Source: Lingula anatina (lineage: Eukaryota; Brachiopoda; Lingulata; Lingulida; Lingulidae). Taken from it: DNA of 64,000 nucleotides. Both the position numbers and the translations under genes were made by a program. The DNA is taken from positions 438,852 through 502,851 of the forward strand of contig NW_019773759.1 in NCBI RefSeq assembly GCF_001039355.2, given 5' to 3'. Below the pieces are notes generated by a model that was not told where the DNA came from, made no database searches, and saw only the letters and a program-made list of their open reading frames with translations. Positions 12,152-25,400 of the stretch are shown here, in pieces. The first letter of the stretch is position 1; each line of letters opens with the position of its first letter.

Positions 12152-12478
12152 TGTGTTTGCATACAAAGCTTTTATGAAAATACCTGCAGCATGCTTTCTT
12201 TGATTTTAATGTTTTGTGATACATCTTTTGTTATAACAAAATAACAAAATATATGGAATTGAATCCCTATATTTAGTGCCTGATATACATTCTTTCATAA
12301 CAGAATATTTCAATATTTTATTTATTTTATATAAATATTTTTCATATTTATATGGTTTCTCTCTTTATAATTGTATTTATAACCATTAATGCCATATATC
12401 TGAGTGTTTCTGTGATACATCCTTTCTGTACAATAAAATCTTCGAATATATCTGATCATTCAAATCAACTCATTTCAG

Positions 12479-12616
12479 GCCAAATGTGTGTTCGTACCAA
12501 GATGTGGAAACAGTTCCAATACAACAGCCGTGCATACGTGCATACCCGCGCATGGTCAAGGTGTGGAAGCCAAATTGCGGCTACATGAACAACTGGTGTG
12601 TGGGGTATGAACGGAG
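12479..12616 (+). CDS. EMI-domain secreted protein, exon 2 (N-terminal EMI half)
   Basis: The acceptor CATTTCAG ends at 12478 and the donor GTAAGA starts at 12617. The 138-base exon encodes 45 full codons plus split codons at both ends. The protein begins PNVCSYQDVETV, passes through QQPCIRAYPRMVKVWKPNCG and ends WCVGYER. The four cysteines (PNVC, QPC, NCG, WCV) are the first four of the EMI pattern, and the PNVC start and WCVGYERR end are diagnostic. EMI domains are small cysteine-rich modules at the N-terminus of secreted proteins such as emilins, multimerins and MEGF/EGFL proteins, often used in multimerisation or matrix interaction. The wording is closest to MEGF6-type proteins. The exon lies outside both duplicated blocks and has no internal stop. 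Confidence 0.88.
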
Positions 12617-12699
12617 GTAAGATATATTATACATATATATGTATACTTTGTATGGAGTGGTTGCTTAAAACAACTTGGTTCATGAAAATTGGGCTTAAG

Positions 12700-12845
12700 T
12701 GGACATTCAGAACGAGTTGATCTGCAGACTAACAGGTCTGCGGACTAAATGTGGCTGACTTTGAATAATTACCTCATGGTCTCCCTGCCTCCATCAGCAC
12801 CGTCACTGCAGGGGCCTAGCAATTAAACCTTGGAACCGAGGCAAT
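12700..12845 (+). mobile_element. Partial MITE, ATTCAGAAC family
   Basis: It starts TGGACATTCAGAACGAG and continues ATCTGCAGACTAAC, CTGCGGACTAAATGTGGCTGA, then GCAATTAAACCTTGG, which matches the interior of 41978-42181. The phrase TGGTCTCCCTGCCTCCA is shared with the copy near 47439. The right inverted repeat is not visible. Confidence 0.55.
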
Positions 12846-15800
12846 GATTTGATTGTTTTTTTTTTTTTCTGAAAATCTGATGATCATAAAGCTATCCCCA
12901 GACCCCTGTAACAAAATCTCTCCTGTTCGGCCACCTTGAAGGAACTTTTTATGGAGTTATGGTTAAAATCCAACACGATCCTTGTTTTCTAATATCTTAT
13001 TTCTAAATCTGTTTTTTTTTTCAAGGTGCAGAACGATACATGCCTTTATATTTGAAAATTGTGAACACAATTCTGATTCCCTTTGACAGTAATTTGATTC
13101 ATGGACTGTAGAATTATATTTCATGAAGACCTCTAAATTACCCATATTACTGGCCAATGTGTGGACCTTCATGCTTGAAAAATACAAGAAACTGGTTGTA
13201 ATATATAGTCTCTATGGCCAAGGTCAGTACTTTGATATACCCTTGCCCTTCAATTGCACTACCTAGTTTGAATTGCCCATTATTTTGTAGTGTCTATCAA
13301 TCAAAAGCAAATGCAAAAAAAAAATTCAGAATACTTAGACCACCAGTGCTTATAAAAAAGCACATGGTAAATAAATTGATAGTTGTAAACCTATGCATTA
13401 TCAAAGGTAAGGAACATCTTGTGTTGATTTCATTGCTCGATTCATCTACAGTATTAGTTTTTTCTGCCAGAAGGAAACAAACCTGTATAATCCGTGTTTT
13501 CTAGTCTGGTATGTTGAGTTTTAACAGATGGATTTTTATCAAACCACTGTGTCTAAACCAATTTTCATTGTAAAATCCCCCCAAACAAAAAAACAAAAAT
13601 AAAAATAAAAAAGAGAGATGGCATTTCTCAAAGCACTACACCTAAACCCAGAGGAGTGAAATATGTAACATAATTTGTACATCCCTTTGGGCTTTTGACT
13701 TCATATAAAAACAGATCAGAAAGAATACAAAATTGCATGAGTGTGGTTATCATTAACACAAACTTATTATTTGTGTGTGTGTATTTGGATAAGAGAGGTG
13801 CTTTTTTACAGAAAAAAAAGAATTACTCACCCTATTTTCTGTTGTGCACAGTATTTGAACAGTGATTTATAAAAAAATGCCCTTCTACTAGCATACAGTT
13901 GACTTAGGGGCCAAAATTAGTCTCATATCCAGGTTTTAGTAACAGCAAGATAGGAGGAGGAGAAGTGTTTGTGTTTCTGCATCAAAGGATACCTGGATTC
14001 TTACTTGTGCACATCTTGGGCATTCCCCTTTCTTTTCCTGGTCTTGAGTAACAGTTCAATTAAGTCAGAGGAAGTGGGGGATATTTTTATGAGGTGTGAA
14101 ATTTCTGGGGAATGCAGTGAGTTACCTGTATGTAAATCGGCCTTGACAGGTGTTTAATGATCCCAAATCAATCCATCAGAAGGATAGATTTGCTTCTTGT
14201 GTTTTAGGTGTTAAAACTTGTTCTTTTTCATAAGTGTTACCCTGTACTGTTAAACAAATAGTTATCCTGTACTGTTGGTCAATAAGGGTTACCCTATATC
14301 ACTAGTATGGGTAATGTTGTTCTGTTATATACTATTACTTAATTAAATTAAATCATTGTACTAAATTGTGAATAATCAATAAAAAGTGTTGAAAGAATCT
14401 ATAATCATGACTGTCCAACAGTCAGCAAATAAATGAATGCTTTCCAAGAAATAAATGAAATAGAAATTGATTTAAATTTGTCACAAGAATCAATTATTGC
14501 AAACGTCTCAGAAAAATGGTACAAACCAAATTTGGATGTACGTCTATTGCACTTGTATTTATACTGATGTAATAATTGCATGGAAAAAAATTATAAGCCA
14601 TGATTCTGATATATCTCTAGAGACACTCTCAGCTTTTAATGCGTGTTCCATACTCCTTGTAATTCACACACCCTGAATCGATTTGAAAACTCACTTCAGA
14701 CTGGAAATCAGATAGAAAGTCTAATTTGGAGTCCGAAGCTTCAGTTAGGACCTCCTCATCATGCTGCATTCCACCCACCATAATTGATCATTTAGCTGTT
14801 GGTTTTGCTGTTGCAACTGTCTTAAAGAATTGTCTCTTCATTAGTGCCACTTTGGCCATTGATTTCCTTATTAGGACTGCTTATCAAATTCTACTCTACA
14901 GGGGTTTTTAAGTCTTACAATAATAGCATACAAGAGGCATTCACCTTTTTAAAAATGAATAATGATATTTGTATAAAATACCTAGTATTTGAATGTCTCT
15001 TCAGATATGAAAACTGCCTTACTGTTTTTTTTTCTTTTTGGTTTGTCTGGTTGATTGTGAACACTTGAAAAACTTTGTATGACCTTGCTGGAAAACTGCT
15101 ACCACATGTAGACTTACAAGTTTTACAGATCTTTTGGCAGATTCTGAAACACTGTATGCTTCTTTAAAAACCACTTTGTCCACTTCAACTATTACTTTGT
15201 CTTCTACACAGAACGTAGACTTGAAATTAAATAAGGGTATGGAAAGTATAGATTATTGTTTCTTCATTGAAAAATGTGAGAAAGAGAGGGAGATTGTGCA
15301 TATTTGCATTATGTGAGTGTGTGTGTGTGCATTTGCATATGCATTTGTATGTGTATGTGTATGCATGTGTTTTGTATATTAGAGAGGTAGAGTTACCAAG
15401 ATCCCCCTTCCTTCAATCAAAAACATACATGTGTTCAAAATGTGAACACAACAACTACATTATTGAAGAGTCAGTTCTTCTTAAGAGAGTTAAAAAGAAA
15501 CATGCCAGCCTGCATTGAAAAAAAAAGCCACATTTCTCTAGACCCCCAGAGAAAGCAGTGTATTTCCTATTCGACTATGAAATACATATGGAGGAGGTGT
15601 GCAAGCGGAGAGATACAGGCAGTAGAGAGAAGATACACAGCTCTGTGATACCATTGCCAGACGGTGTTTCTGTAACCAGCGTGTGCAGTTGATCTTGTCC
15701 ACGGGAGGGCGGGGACGTCTGTGGATTAACAAGGTAATCGCACAGTTCTCCAAGGCAACTGTTCCTTCATTGATACAGTGCTCGTCAGCTGGCAGACACA

Positions 15801-18800
15801 TGAACAAATATGTTCCAGAGAGGTTCCTTGCCCACGTTTGCCCTCATCAAACCAAAAAGGCTTAATTCACAGGACAGATTTTGTTAGATTTAAAAGCTGA
15901 TGGTTCCAGCAATAGATGGACCAGTCATGCCTGTTTTGGGTTATAAGCACGGTTGGTGACCCAATGTATAAATAGTGTCCAATAAAATGATGAATTGAAG
16001 GATTTTGTGGAATGACTCGACAGTATTTTCACACAAAAATGAACTTTCATATCTGTCTTTTTAAATAGAGAAATTAATTGAAGTTTGACACGTTGTTCAT
16101 CTCTCTTGTTTAAAAAAAGATTGACTTCTGTTGGAGATTATATTTTTAATAGGTGAAATGTAGCCTAAAGGAAGTCACTCAAACATGAAAAAAGAAATGG
16201 TGAACAGAACAATGAATGGACAATGAAAATAATTGTTAAATCACTTGCTCTCAAAGCCAAACAAGAAAAGACAAAGGTTCACATTGAGACATTTTTGAGC
16301 ACCTGAAAATGTTTGACCGGAAAACCAATTAAGTATAAACATAATTGCTTATTTTTGCAACTCGAGGGTTTTTGGAGAAGGAAAGAAGGTTCATTGAGTG
16401 CAATTTAAATGGCAGGTTATTCAGTACTGACAAACTTTTTTTGTCTCTGCATGGCAACATGGAAAAAAAAAGAAAAAGAAGGCTTCCAGACTTCATGCCA
16501 GTGTTGTGGTTTCCTTCCTGCATTATTACCAATACTGTTTCTGGAGATGAAAGGAGAACCTGATTTTTGTTAAAGATTTTTTTTTTTTTTCGAGGATCAA
16601 CATCAGCTTTGCAGCATAGCTTTCAAACTTGTCAGCCTATATGCCCTTCCACAATTTTGAAAAAATCTGCAAGAAAATTTTAAATTGGAAAGAAAAAAGT
16701 TGTCTAGCTGTAAATCAGTTGGTGGCAATTTTCAAGATTGGTATCAAAGATATCTGTTATTGGTCTTTCTCCTGTACTGTGAGTTTTGTTGTAGTGAAGA
16801 AAAAACGTTTAAAATGGTTTTTATCAGCGAGTTTTTTTCCACTTTCTTCTGAACCACTCTTTCCCATGCAGATTCACACACATATGTTTAAAATGTGTAG
16901 TCCATTTAGTTTAACTGGAAATTAACAAAATGGCCTCCAGATATAAGTCAATCCTATTTCTCCCACCTTTTCACTTGTCTCTTACATTAAAAGCTGGGAG
17001 AAACCACCAATTGGTACTAATTTCTGTTGAAGAATTTAGCAAGAGTTTGGCCAGAAGGACTTTCTGCAATGTTACATTTTGCCAAATGCTAAAACAAAAT
17101 CAATTCGATGAAAATTACGTTACCATAAGGCAATTTTGTTGAGATAATTGGCAGTGTGGCACCTACTGGTTCAGGATTTCTGAGAAGAGGTTGATGAGTG
17201 TTGGGGGGGGGGGGGGGGGCCACAAGACTGAAAGAAATTACTTGTTCTCCTGGGTTTAGCACTGAAAACTAAAGATATAAAGGAAACTTCTGTCTCCCCC
17301 CCCCCACTCTCCCTTTTATCATGTTTTGGGTTAAATACTACTTTCCACTCAGTTATCACTGTTCAGTACAAGACTGATGATGGATCAATGAACAGAAATG
17401 ATCTCCAATGAGAATTCAATTGTTTTTCATTGTTTTAAGCTAAACTTATTCATCACTTGGTATTCCAAACTCCAGAATGGCTGCTTGCTAAGTAAAAGCT
17501 TGAAGGTAAAAATTGATATCTGTGAAAAGCAAGTTTTGAAAAGCAAGTTAGTGCAAATTGATGTTGTAATCTCATTGCGGCTTGTCAACTTTACTGCAGT
17601 GCGTGTCATGATTGCCCTCATTGTAGCCTTACACAAATTATAGGCCCCCTGCTTCTTACACAAGTTTTGGTTGGATTAAATAACTTGAAGTATAGTATTA
17701 CAATATTTTCCAACTGTTGACTGCTTATAACACAACTTTTGCATGAGGTTTGAGTGAAGGGGATTTTCAGGTTAATGCTTACATAACTGCATTTGGTATT
17801 TTCATTATTTTTTAACTCCAGTTAAAATTACTCTCCTCTAACTAACAATCGTTTATAATTAAAGTAATGTTCTCACAAATTTATAATTAAAATGAATATA
17901 AATGGATCTACCATCTCAAAAGAGTTGTTCTAATTGCCTTTTTGTTCTTGTTCGACAATAATTTGCACAAAATACAGTAAAATGCACAAGTAGTGAAATA
18001 CTGAAATGAATAGGCTGCTAATCATCCCAGTATAGGTTTAAGTAGAGTCTTTTCTGAATCTTCTTTACATGTCTGTATATCAGTGCTTCCTAAGTATTCC
18101 TTACCTGGTGGCATTATACTGTGTTTGGGTGTTTGCTGATGGCATGCAAAGTCTTTAACAGTATCCCTGATCGTTTAACTGTCTGCCATAGCCTTGGGCA
18201 AATACTACACAACTGTTACTCCTGGCCTTAATTGCACCCCTTCTGGCAAGTTAAAAGGGATTTTCATCCACCACACCTTTCTGTGCACAGATATTGCATA
18301 CAAAATGAAGAAAAGTTGAACGTTTTTTCTATCAGGGATGCCTATTTCTGTGCACATTAACATTAAATGTGCAAATGAAGTTGTAAACTCGGTGACACAA
18401 ACTGGGGTTTCTCACCTCGGGCATCAACAGTGTACAAATGCCACTGCTTGAGTTCATGACTTCAGGGTACTTAACACAGCAAATGGCTGTCACCAATTCG
18501 CCATTCATCCTGTCAGTTAACTGAGTACACTTTCACAAATTTCTGCTAACTGCGGCAAGTTTTTTTTTTCCTTTTTTTTAAGTAAAATGAAATTGTACAT
18601 ATAATTTTCCAAGCAGTAACAGTTGTTATTGTTAAAGTTGTCAAATTTTGTCTATCTAAAGATAGAAGTTAATTTACTTTGATATCAGTGTGAAAACGTC
18701 AGCAGTAACTGCCATTCACACATATATATAGTACAATTAGTGGCCTTGGGACATAGCCACAGCCTTCATGAATTCGGTATGGAACAGTTGTATGGAATTA

Positions 18801-21800
18801 GTTGAAAGCAATAAGCTAAGCAGCGTCCAGTGTGATGTATTGTGTAAAGGGTTGGTGAGGCGTGCCTTGGGGTCAGTATGAATGACCAGGGGTCACTAGC
18901 TTTTGCCCTGAGCTATTAGGCCCTAGGCTATGGACTTGTGTGTGTAATGTAATATGTGTGTGTGTGAGTGTGTATGAGTGTGTGTGTGGCTTGTTTCATT
19001 TGTCTTTCAAAGCTTTGTTTTATAGACAAAGAACTATTTAGATCTTTATGCATATTTGTAAGTTAACTTAACATTTTGAATTTCTTTTTAAATTCTTTGC
19101 TTGGCTTTTGACATTTCTTCTTTAAAATTGTTCCATGATTTTGCTTCAGATTGATGGATTGATTGATTACAGATGTTTCCCCATTGGATATTTTGCCTTT
19201 TGACACCTTGAAGGCTATTTTCCTTGAAGTTAGTCAAGTTCTGAGCAGGCTTTAAGTTTACCACTTATCTCTGAAACAATTTAAGTTGTGATGGTGGACA
19301 AATGATTTTAGATGTGTGTGTTGTGCAGGAAGGGGAGGCTTTGGGATCTGTTCTTCTCCTGAAATCTGTAAGGCTGTTCTTAGCTTAAATTTCAGACCAT
19401 CAAAGGTTAAACCTTAAAATGGAATTAATTCTGAATAAGCTTTAAGTTTTCCCCCCGGTGTGTCACCAAGTTTTCCCTCTTGTGTCACCAGGTGTGACAT
19501 TTCACCCGTGGGTACAAAATATCCCATATTGTCCCCACCGGTTGATTGTTATTCCAGGCTCCATACATGACTAACCTATATCAAACAAATCATCCAGAGC
19601 ACTGACCAGTGGTCACTCAATAGACAACTAGTGGTCAGTCAAAAAAGGGGTCCTGTTATCACTGGGGCTATGGAGTTAATGGCCGTGGCATTTCCGACTG
19701 ACCACATTACTTCCACGGAAATACTGAGGCCATTACAGACACAATGGGAGAGCAGTTACCTGCTGCTGGACGCTGGTCAACTCAATGACCGAATGACCAG
19801 AAGGGAAAACATTGGGAGAATGGACCCGCTGGGTTGGAACTGGGAGTAATTTGATCTGATTTGGTCTGACACTGGCAGGCCCTTGATGTACCGTTGAATC
19901 TGAAAATTGGAATTAATTTTACTCTAGACTTACTTTTTGCTGAGATTAACGTTCATCACAACCGACTTCATTTTTGTCACAACAATGGCAAATTTGGGAA
20001 GGAAAGGATTCTTTAAGTAAAAATTAGGCATTTTTGAATCATTGCTGTGGATTTTGCTTGATGGTGGTTTGGGCCCATGTTGTTATTGCTGTAAATGGGT
20101 GAAATATGATAGGCTGCACTACTTCACCTGTTACTTATGTATATCAACCTTATAAAACCTGAGATCCCATGTTAAGCAATGCGTTCACAGTTTAAACTTT
20201 CACCGATCACAATCTAAACTTTCACGCCTCCTTGGGGAACTCTCATACGTACTCTTACTCAACATTTTACACAGTGTCAGATTCTTCGCTGATCACTATT
20301 GAGTTTATCAAATTGATTGAAAATTCATTACAGATCATTATTAATTTAGACAAATTGATTGAAAATGGTGGAAAACATGTATGAGAGCAGCTGTGATATC
20401 CAACGAATAATTTCATAAGCTGTGTTATGTACATAGTGCTTTTAAAGAAACTTGTGGTTAAACTTTGAGTGTCACGATAAGTGATAAATTTTTTCAATGG
20501 TATGTGGGGTATAGGGTACAGCACACCTGCAAGACCAAGCCCTGTGAGTTTTTAAGTAAAATGGATGCCGCAACAATGGACTTTAAGGACAACATTGAGG
20601 CAAACACTTAGAGCTAACGCATTGTCAACTGAGGGGTCAAGTTGGTATTGTCCTCGCCTTTCGTCGGGGACAGGGAGATTTGTGTGGGATTGACCGTGCA
20701 GATTAAGAAGATTTCACTTCTATTAAATCGCATTTACACTGAGTGACTTGAACCTTGAGCACTTTGAAAACATTGTGTTCACACAATTATCATGTTGTAT
20801 ATTTGCAAACCAGACTCTCAATCTCCATGTATATCTTATTACTGCAGCTCCGTTTCCTGATGTCTACACAGATGTGCGCTATTGGTGCGCAATGAGATCC
20901 AAATATTTATGTGTAAACCTGCTTTGATTTGTGAGCTACTTGATGCACATTTTATCCTGTTAAAAGGACTGATGGGCTTTTTGTTTGTGCTGCAATCCAG
21001 AGGAGTTGGTTTGGTCTGTGCCTTGTTTTCAGCGATGAATAAAGTTAATGTGAAGATAATTTTTACTGGAGGCAATATACGCAGTATGTGTGTATGTGTG
21101 TGTGTAGTTTGCGTAGATTGCTTGATATTATCAACCACAGACTTGCCAACAATAAGTTGTGGCAAGATGTTTATCCCAAAAGTGATCTTTATCAGACGTG
21201 AGAATAATTGATACCTCACTTGAATAAGCTTCACAAAATTTTACATATTACGTACTCTGATAAATTAGTGGTTTTAAAACATGAAGAAAAATTCTTGTGA
21301 AAATGGTCAAAGAATTTTGATCAATGATTCATTGAGATTTACTGAGGAAAAAAAAAAAGAATGAAGGAAAGTGGTCAGGATTAAAGAGGCCAAGAAAATG
21401 CCAAATATTTGACCTGTAAGTCTACTTGAAATGTGTGTGCAGAGCCTCCAAAAAATGCTATGAAAATAAATTTCTGGCTGGATTAAAAGAGAAATTCAAA
21501 TATTTATGAGCTTATTTTTTATCCCCTTGGGTTTTGTTTACAAAAAAGAAGAGGCAGATGGTGAGACTTAAAGTTCCAGAGATCTGAAATGCCTTTAGTA
21601 AAAATGAAAACAAATTTGGGATTCTTTTTTGTCTGATGACATGTTTTTTTTTTCATGTAATTGTTAATTTGTGAGGATGGGGATCCAGCAACAGCCTACA
21701 GTTTTATAGCATGCCAACAAATGTCTGCTGAAAGATATACTCTTTGGATAAATTTTATGGTAGAAAATTTAGACAAAAGTTATATATCAGCATTCTCTGC

Positions 21801-22591
21801 AGGATTTTATTGTTTTTGGACAGGTCTCATCGTTACTCAACTTACAAATTCAGACACACGTGTCAGAGAAAATCTACAGGGGCTGATTGTTACGGTGGAG
21901 GTCATGGCGCTATTATAATATACTAAATGGATTTGTTTCTTTTCCTTCCTGTGTAGGGTCCTACTGGCTCATAAATAACCCACTGGGAAAGTCGGAAATT
22001 CCATTTTAATAAAAAATTGACTGAAATATTGCTAGAATGTGCCAAGAATTTTTTTGGAAGCCGTAATGGTGTGGTCAGTGCAGTAATGTGCCATTTGTCC
22101 TTTCACCTTATAAGGTTTTTTTAGACCCTTTACTTATTTCCTTTGAATTGCACTTTGTTACCTTTTTGTTGCTAAAACACTGGAATTAGAATGAGAACAC
22201 ACACATACACATACACACACACACACATTAAAATCTGTATGTAAATGGATTAAACAGTGTTTGTTGATGGGAATCTGTGACCAAAATTACACCCGCTCTG
22301 GCTTCTTTGAGTTCAAATGGAAAAGTTCTTATCATTTTTTTTGGTGGGTCCCTCAACCAGAGTTTGTTTATAAAATCCTCAAGTGTATTCTTTCTCCATC
22401 TTGAAGAACATAGGTGTGTATGTTTTACAGATGCCACATGCAGGGCTCATTGCAGGGGATTTAAACAAGGAACCAACCTTGGGCACAGAGAAAACACTGA
22501 AGAACATCAGTTTCTAGCTGTTTTTATTTTTGTATGTCTTATTTTCCTTTTATGGGATGTGATTGTGAAATTAACTCACATATTTTTTTGT

Positions 22592-22593
<2 letters not shown>

Positions 22594-22634
<41 letters not shown>
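22594..22634. repeat. TG microsatellite (copy A)
   Basis: (GT)n of about 20 units. At the matching place in copy B (33095-33123) it is shorter and interrupted, a typical allele-length difference. Confidence 0.95.
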
Positions 22635-22635
<1 letters not shown>

Positions 22636-22896
22636 CAGTGTAGAGGAGGGGATGGGGGGGGGGTAAGGCCATTGTGTCTGTCAGGCCAAAGTTCTTCAAA
22701 AAATTCTACAAAAATATCTTTCCTGTCCCATATTCAACATTTTCTCCCTCTCAAGGATGTACTACATAGAGCAGCCTTCAAAACCTATCCACAAAGGTTC
22801 TGATAGAGATTCTGTCCCTATTTCTGTTCCTGAAAGCTATTAGTTTGTACCTGTGAATGAATGGTTAGACTAATAGACTAATACCTAATACACCTC

Positions 22897-22901
<5 letters not shown>

Positions 22902-22947
<46 letters not shown>
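22902..22947. repeat. Poly-A run (copy A)
   Basis: About 45 A in a row. Copy B has only about 10 A with a G interruption at the corresponding site (about 33619-33634). Confidence 0.95.
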
Positions 22948-22951
<4 letters not shown>

Positions 22952-23668
22952 TCTGCCATGTGCATTTTGCTTTGAGTTAACAAACCATACAGACATGTTG
23001 ATACCTTAAGCTGATTTTCCTCTTATGACTTTATCTAAATTGTCTGGACATTGCTATTTGACAAAGTCCAGCAGAGATCCAGGCAGGTGAAGTTGGTGCT
23101 GTACTTGATCCACTTAATTAAGATAACCTTGGGTACATAGGCATCTCATAATTAGCTTTTGGGAGGTAGGGAGGTTTGTTAGCTACCTTTTTAAAAGTGT
23201 GTGTTTTTTTTCACATCTCACTCTTGTGAGATAGGTCAAGAGTGAGATAGGTCACTGATAACATTGCACACTTCTTTTGCAATTTGTTTTCAATTGTTTA
23301 ATAGGAAAGTTGGGACATTTCGCCCAGTTTAAACTACAAGAAATGGGGAATACGAGTATATTTTTGTCAACTTATAATTGTAAGCAAGGTGCACGTCTTC
23401 CTTATTTCTTTCACAGTCTCTGTTTATCATAGAATGGAGGCATTTATTTCAATATTGTATTAATACACTAGGCAACGACAACCAGTTAAAAAGTAAAAGT
23501 TAAACGAGTACATTTGAGTATGGAGACAGTGAACCAGTGCTGCACCTTGAATAAATCACATGTGTACTGAAGTGTCAAAACACCTGTAGACACCTTACAA
23601 TGACATTGCACAGGTTGACAGACCAGGATGACATTGAACTGGTTGACACCCCAAGATGACATTGTTCA

Positions 23669-23926
23669 GGGCCCAGTTTCGTCAACACTGGATAGCACTT
23701 TCCTATGGAAAACACTATCCATACAATTGTTATCCTCTGGGCAGTTATCTTGTGGGCACTAGTTAAGTAATGTTTACTAAACACTAGAAACTTTTTTTTC
23801 TATGATATTGCTTTCCAGTGGTAAAAAAGGCTGCTGTCCTCAGAGTGACTTTCCAGAGTATAATTTTATCCAAAGGGTAGTGTTGCCAATAAGATAGCAC
23901 TATCCAGTGTTGATGAAACTGGGCCC
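23669..23926. mobile_element. MITE with GGGCCCAGTTTC terminal inverted repeats (copy A)
   Basis: The left end GGGCCCAGTTTCGTCAACAC, continuing into TGGATAGCAC, is mirrored at the right end by GTGTTGATGAAACTGGGCCC, giving about 30-base inverted repeats. It is 258 bp with no reading frame. The same element sits at 34358-34615 in copy B, so it predates the split of the two copies. Confidence 0.8.
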
Positions 23927-23935
23927 AGGTTGACA

Positions 23936-24122
23936 TCCCATTCCCACAGATATTTGGATCGATCTATCTCCCTAGTAAAGCTGTTAGGGGATAATTGTCC
24001 TTACCTCCTAGCTGATTTGGTAGGCATGGCAGACACTAAACCAGTTAAGTTGATAGCAATTTAGTGAGACTTCCCAGGGAGTTAGACCGATCCAGATGGA
24101 TCGATCTAGGCATGGGAACCCA
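23936..24122. mobile_element. GATCGATCT-type MITE, related subfamily (copy A)
   Basis: The left end has CCCATTCCCACAG then GGATCGATCTATCTCCCTAG. The right end has CAGGGAGTTAGACCGATC, GGATCGATCTAGGCATGGG. This is the same architecture as the 215-bp family (27114-27328) but a different interior. It lies about 10 bases after the GGGCCC element, so two MITEs are nested back to back. It is shared with copy B at about 34624-34811. Confidence 0.65.
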
Positions 24123-24545
24123 GTCATAGTTCAGGTTGACACCCCACAATTACATAGTTCAGGTTGACTTTATTAGTCTAAGGTTACTCAATGACTCTTA
24201 AATTCATGATGTAACATAGCAAATTTGACCCAAAATGATGTTTTTGTAAAAATGGACAGGTGTAATTTGATAGGCATGAAAGAAGTCAGATTGCTTGTTA
24301 TAATGAGAAACTGCAGTCTGAATTGGAAAATGATGGCTGATGTCAGTGAGAGCAGTAAATGAGATTTTTTAATTTGTGGATGATAGATGTATGACTGTAG
24401 GAAATTCTTAGGGGAACATTCTCATGGCTCCTAGCTTTCTTTTTCTTTTTTTTTTTATGCAGTCATTCTCAACTCAGCCAGTCTAATGCGTTACCAGTAA
24501 TGTTGATTAATTGCAGTGTTCACAGCATGTTATCGTGCAATCAAG

Positions 24546-24753
24546 AGGGTAGGGAATACCCCCCCCCCCCTTAATCACCAATCACCAAGATAAAAACAGC
24601 TCAATCACCAATCACTAAGATATATTCAGGCCAATCACCAATCACCTAGAATTCCTGACTTACGTTTCACACAGAATATTGGGCTCAAATAACGCATCAA
24701 GTTCGAAAAATAAGGCCAATCACACGAAACACAGAAGGTATTCCCTACCCTCG
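24546..24753. mobile_element. MITE with AGGGTAGGGAATACC ends (copy A)
   Basis: The left end AGGGTAGGGAATACC is mirrored by GGTATTCCCTACCCT. TCAAG lies on both sides (24541-24545 and 24754-24758), a likely 5-base target duplication. The interior holds a C-run and three direct repeats built on CAATCACCAATCAC. It is shared with copy B at 35243-35452. Confidence 0.7.
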
Positions 24754-25368
24754 TCAAGTGTATTGATTTAGTAGTCATGAAGTAAAATTGCCTTCAGTAT
24801 TTGGTAAAGAGCCTAAAAAAGTGGGAAAGCTGTCTGTTAACATTATCAGCCTCGTGGGTGTGTAACAGGTGGAATGCACCTTGGTTAAAGGTAGACAATG
24901 TCTCTCAGCCAGAGGCGCTGAAAATTCTTTCTTTTTAAAGTCACCAGAGAGGATAAATATCAAACTGAAATGATGAGATAATATGCACAAAACATGTCAG
25001 ACGTACAGAGTGTCTCTGTCATTATTAGATAAAGCATAGATATGTGTGATAACAGCCATAACAAAGTAAGGTCAGAATGCACGTTCTAAAGTGTAAGTAA
25101 GGCAGCTCGAGTCTTTGAGGACTAGTGTGTTGTCATGTTGTGACAGGATACGTAATACAGTGTTGTAACGTAATTAGTCGTGAGACTCACACAAGGTTGG
25201 CAGCACACGTCAGCTGCCATCTTCACTGGTTCATTGCCCGTGAATGTACTACAGTGAAATTCCTGTGTCATATAGGATAACTATCCCCAGAGTGTGATAT
25301 TATCTCTCATTTGGCATGGAGATTACTAAGACATGGGTCAGTTGATAGCATTTTGGCTGGGTGGGTGA

Positions 25369-25369
<1 letters not shown>

Positions 25370-25394
<25 letters not shown>
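25370..25394. repeat. G-run (copy A)
   Basis: About 24 consecutive G. Copy B carries GGGTGGGTGG-type sequence here instead (36058-36088), so this tract differs strongly between the copies. Confidence 0.9.

Positions 25395-25400
<6 letters not shown>

Larger units (their letters stand above)
3653..12478 (+). other. Intron 1 of the EMI gene (~8.8 kb)
   Basis: The intron is bounded by GTAAGT at 3653 and TTTCAG at 12473-12478. It contains no supported exon. It holds the hairpin MITE at 4896-5152, inverted-repeat elements at 6744-6928 and 9217-9465, and TG, TAA and C/G simple repeats. Remaining stretches (for example 5.2-6.7, 7.0-7.6, 8.1-9.2, 9.5-10.7 and 11.0-12.1 kb) are AT-rich non-coding DNA in which I see nothing specific. 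Confidence 0.65.

Noticed and set aside
20839-21234. 131-codon minus frame and 109-codon plus frame, repeated at 31364-31741 and 31389-31718
   Set aside because: Seen twice only because the block is duplicated. No domain or splice context; they span a TG repeat and no family is recognised.
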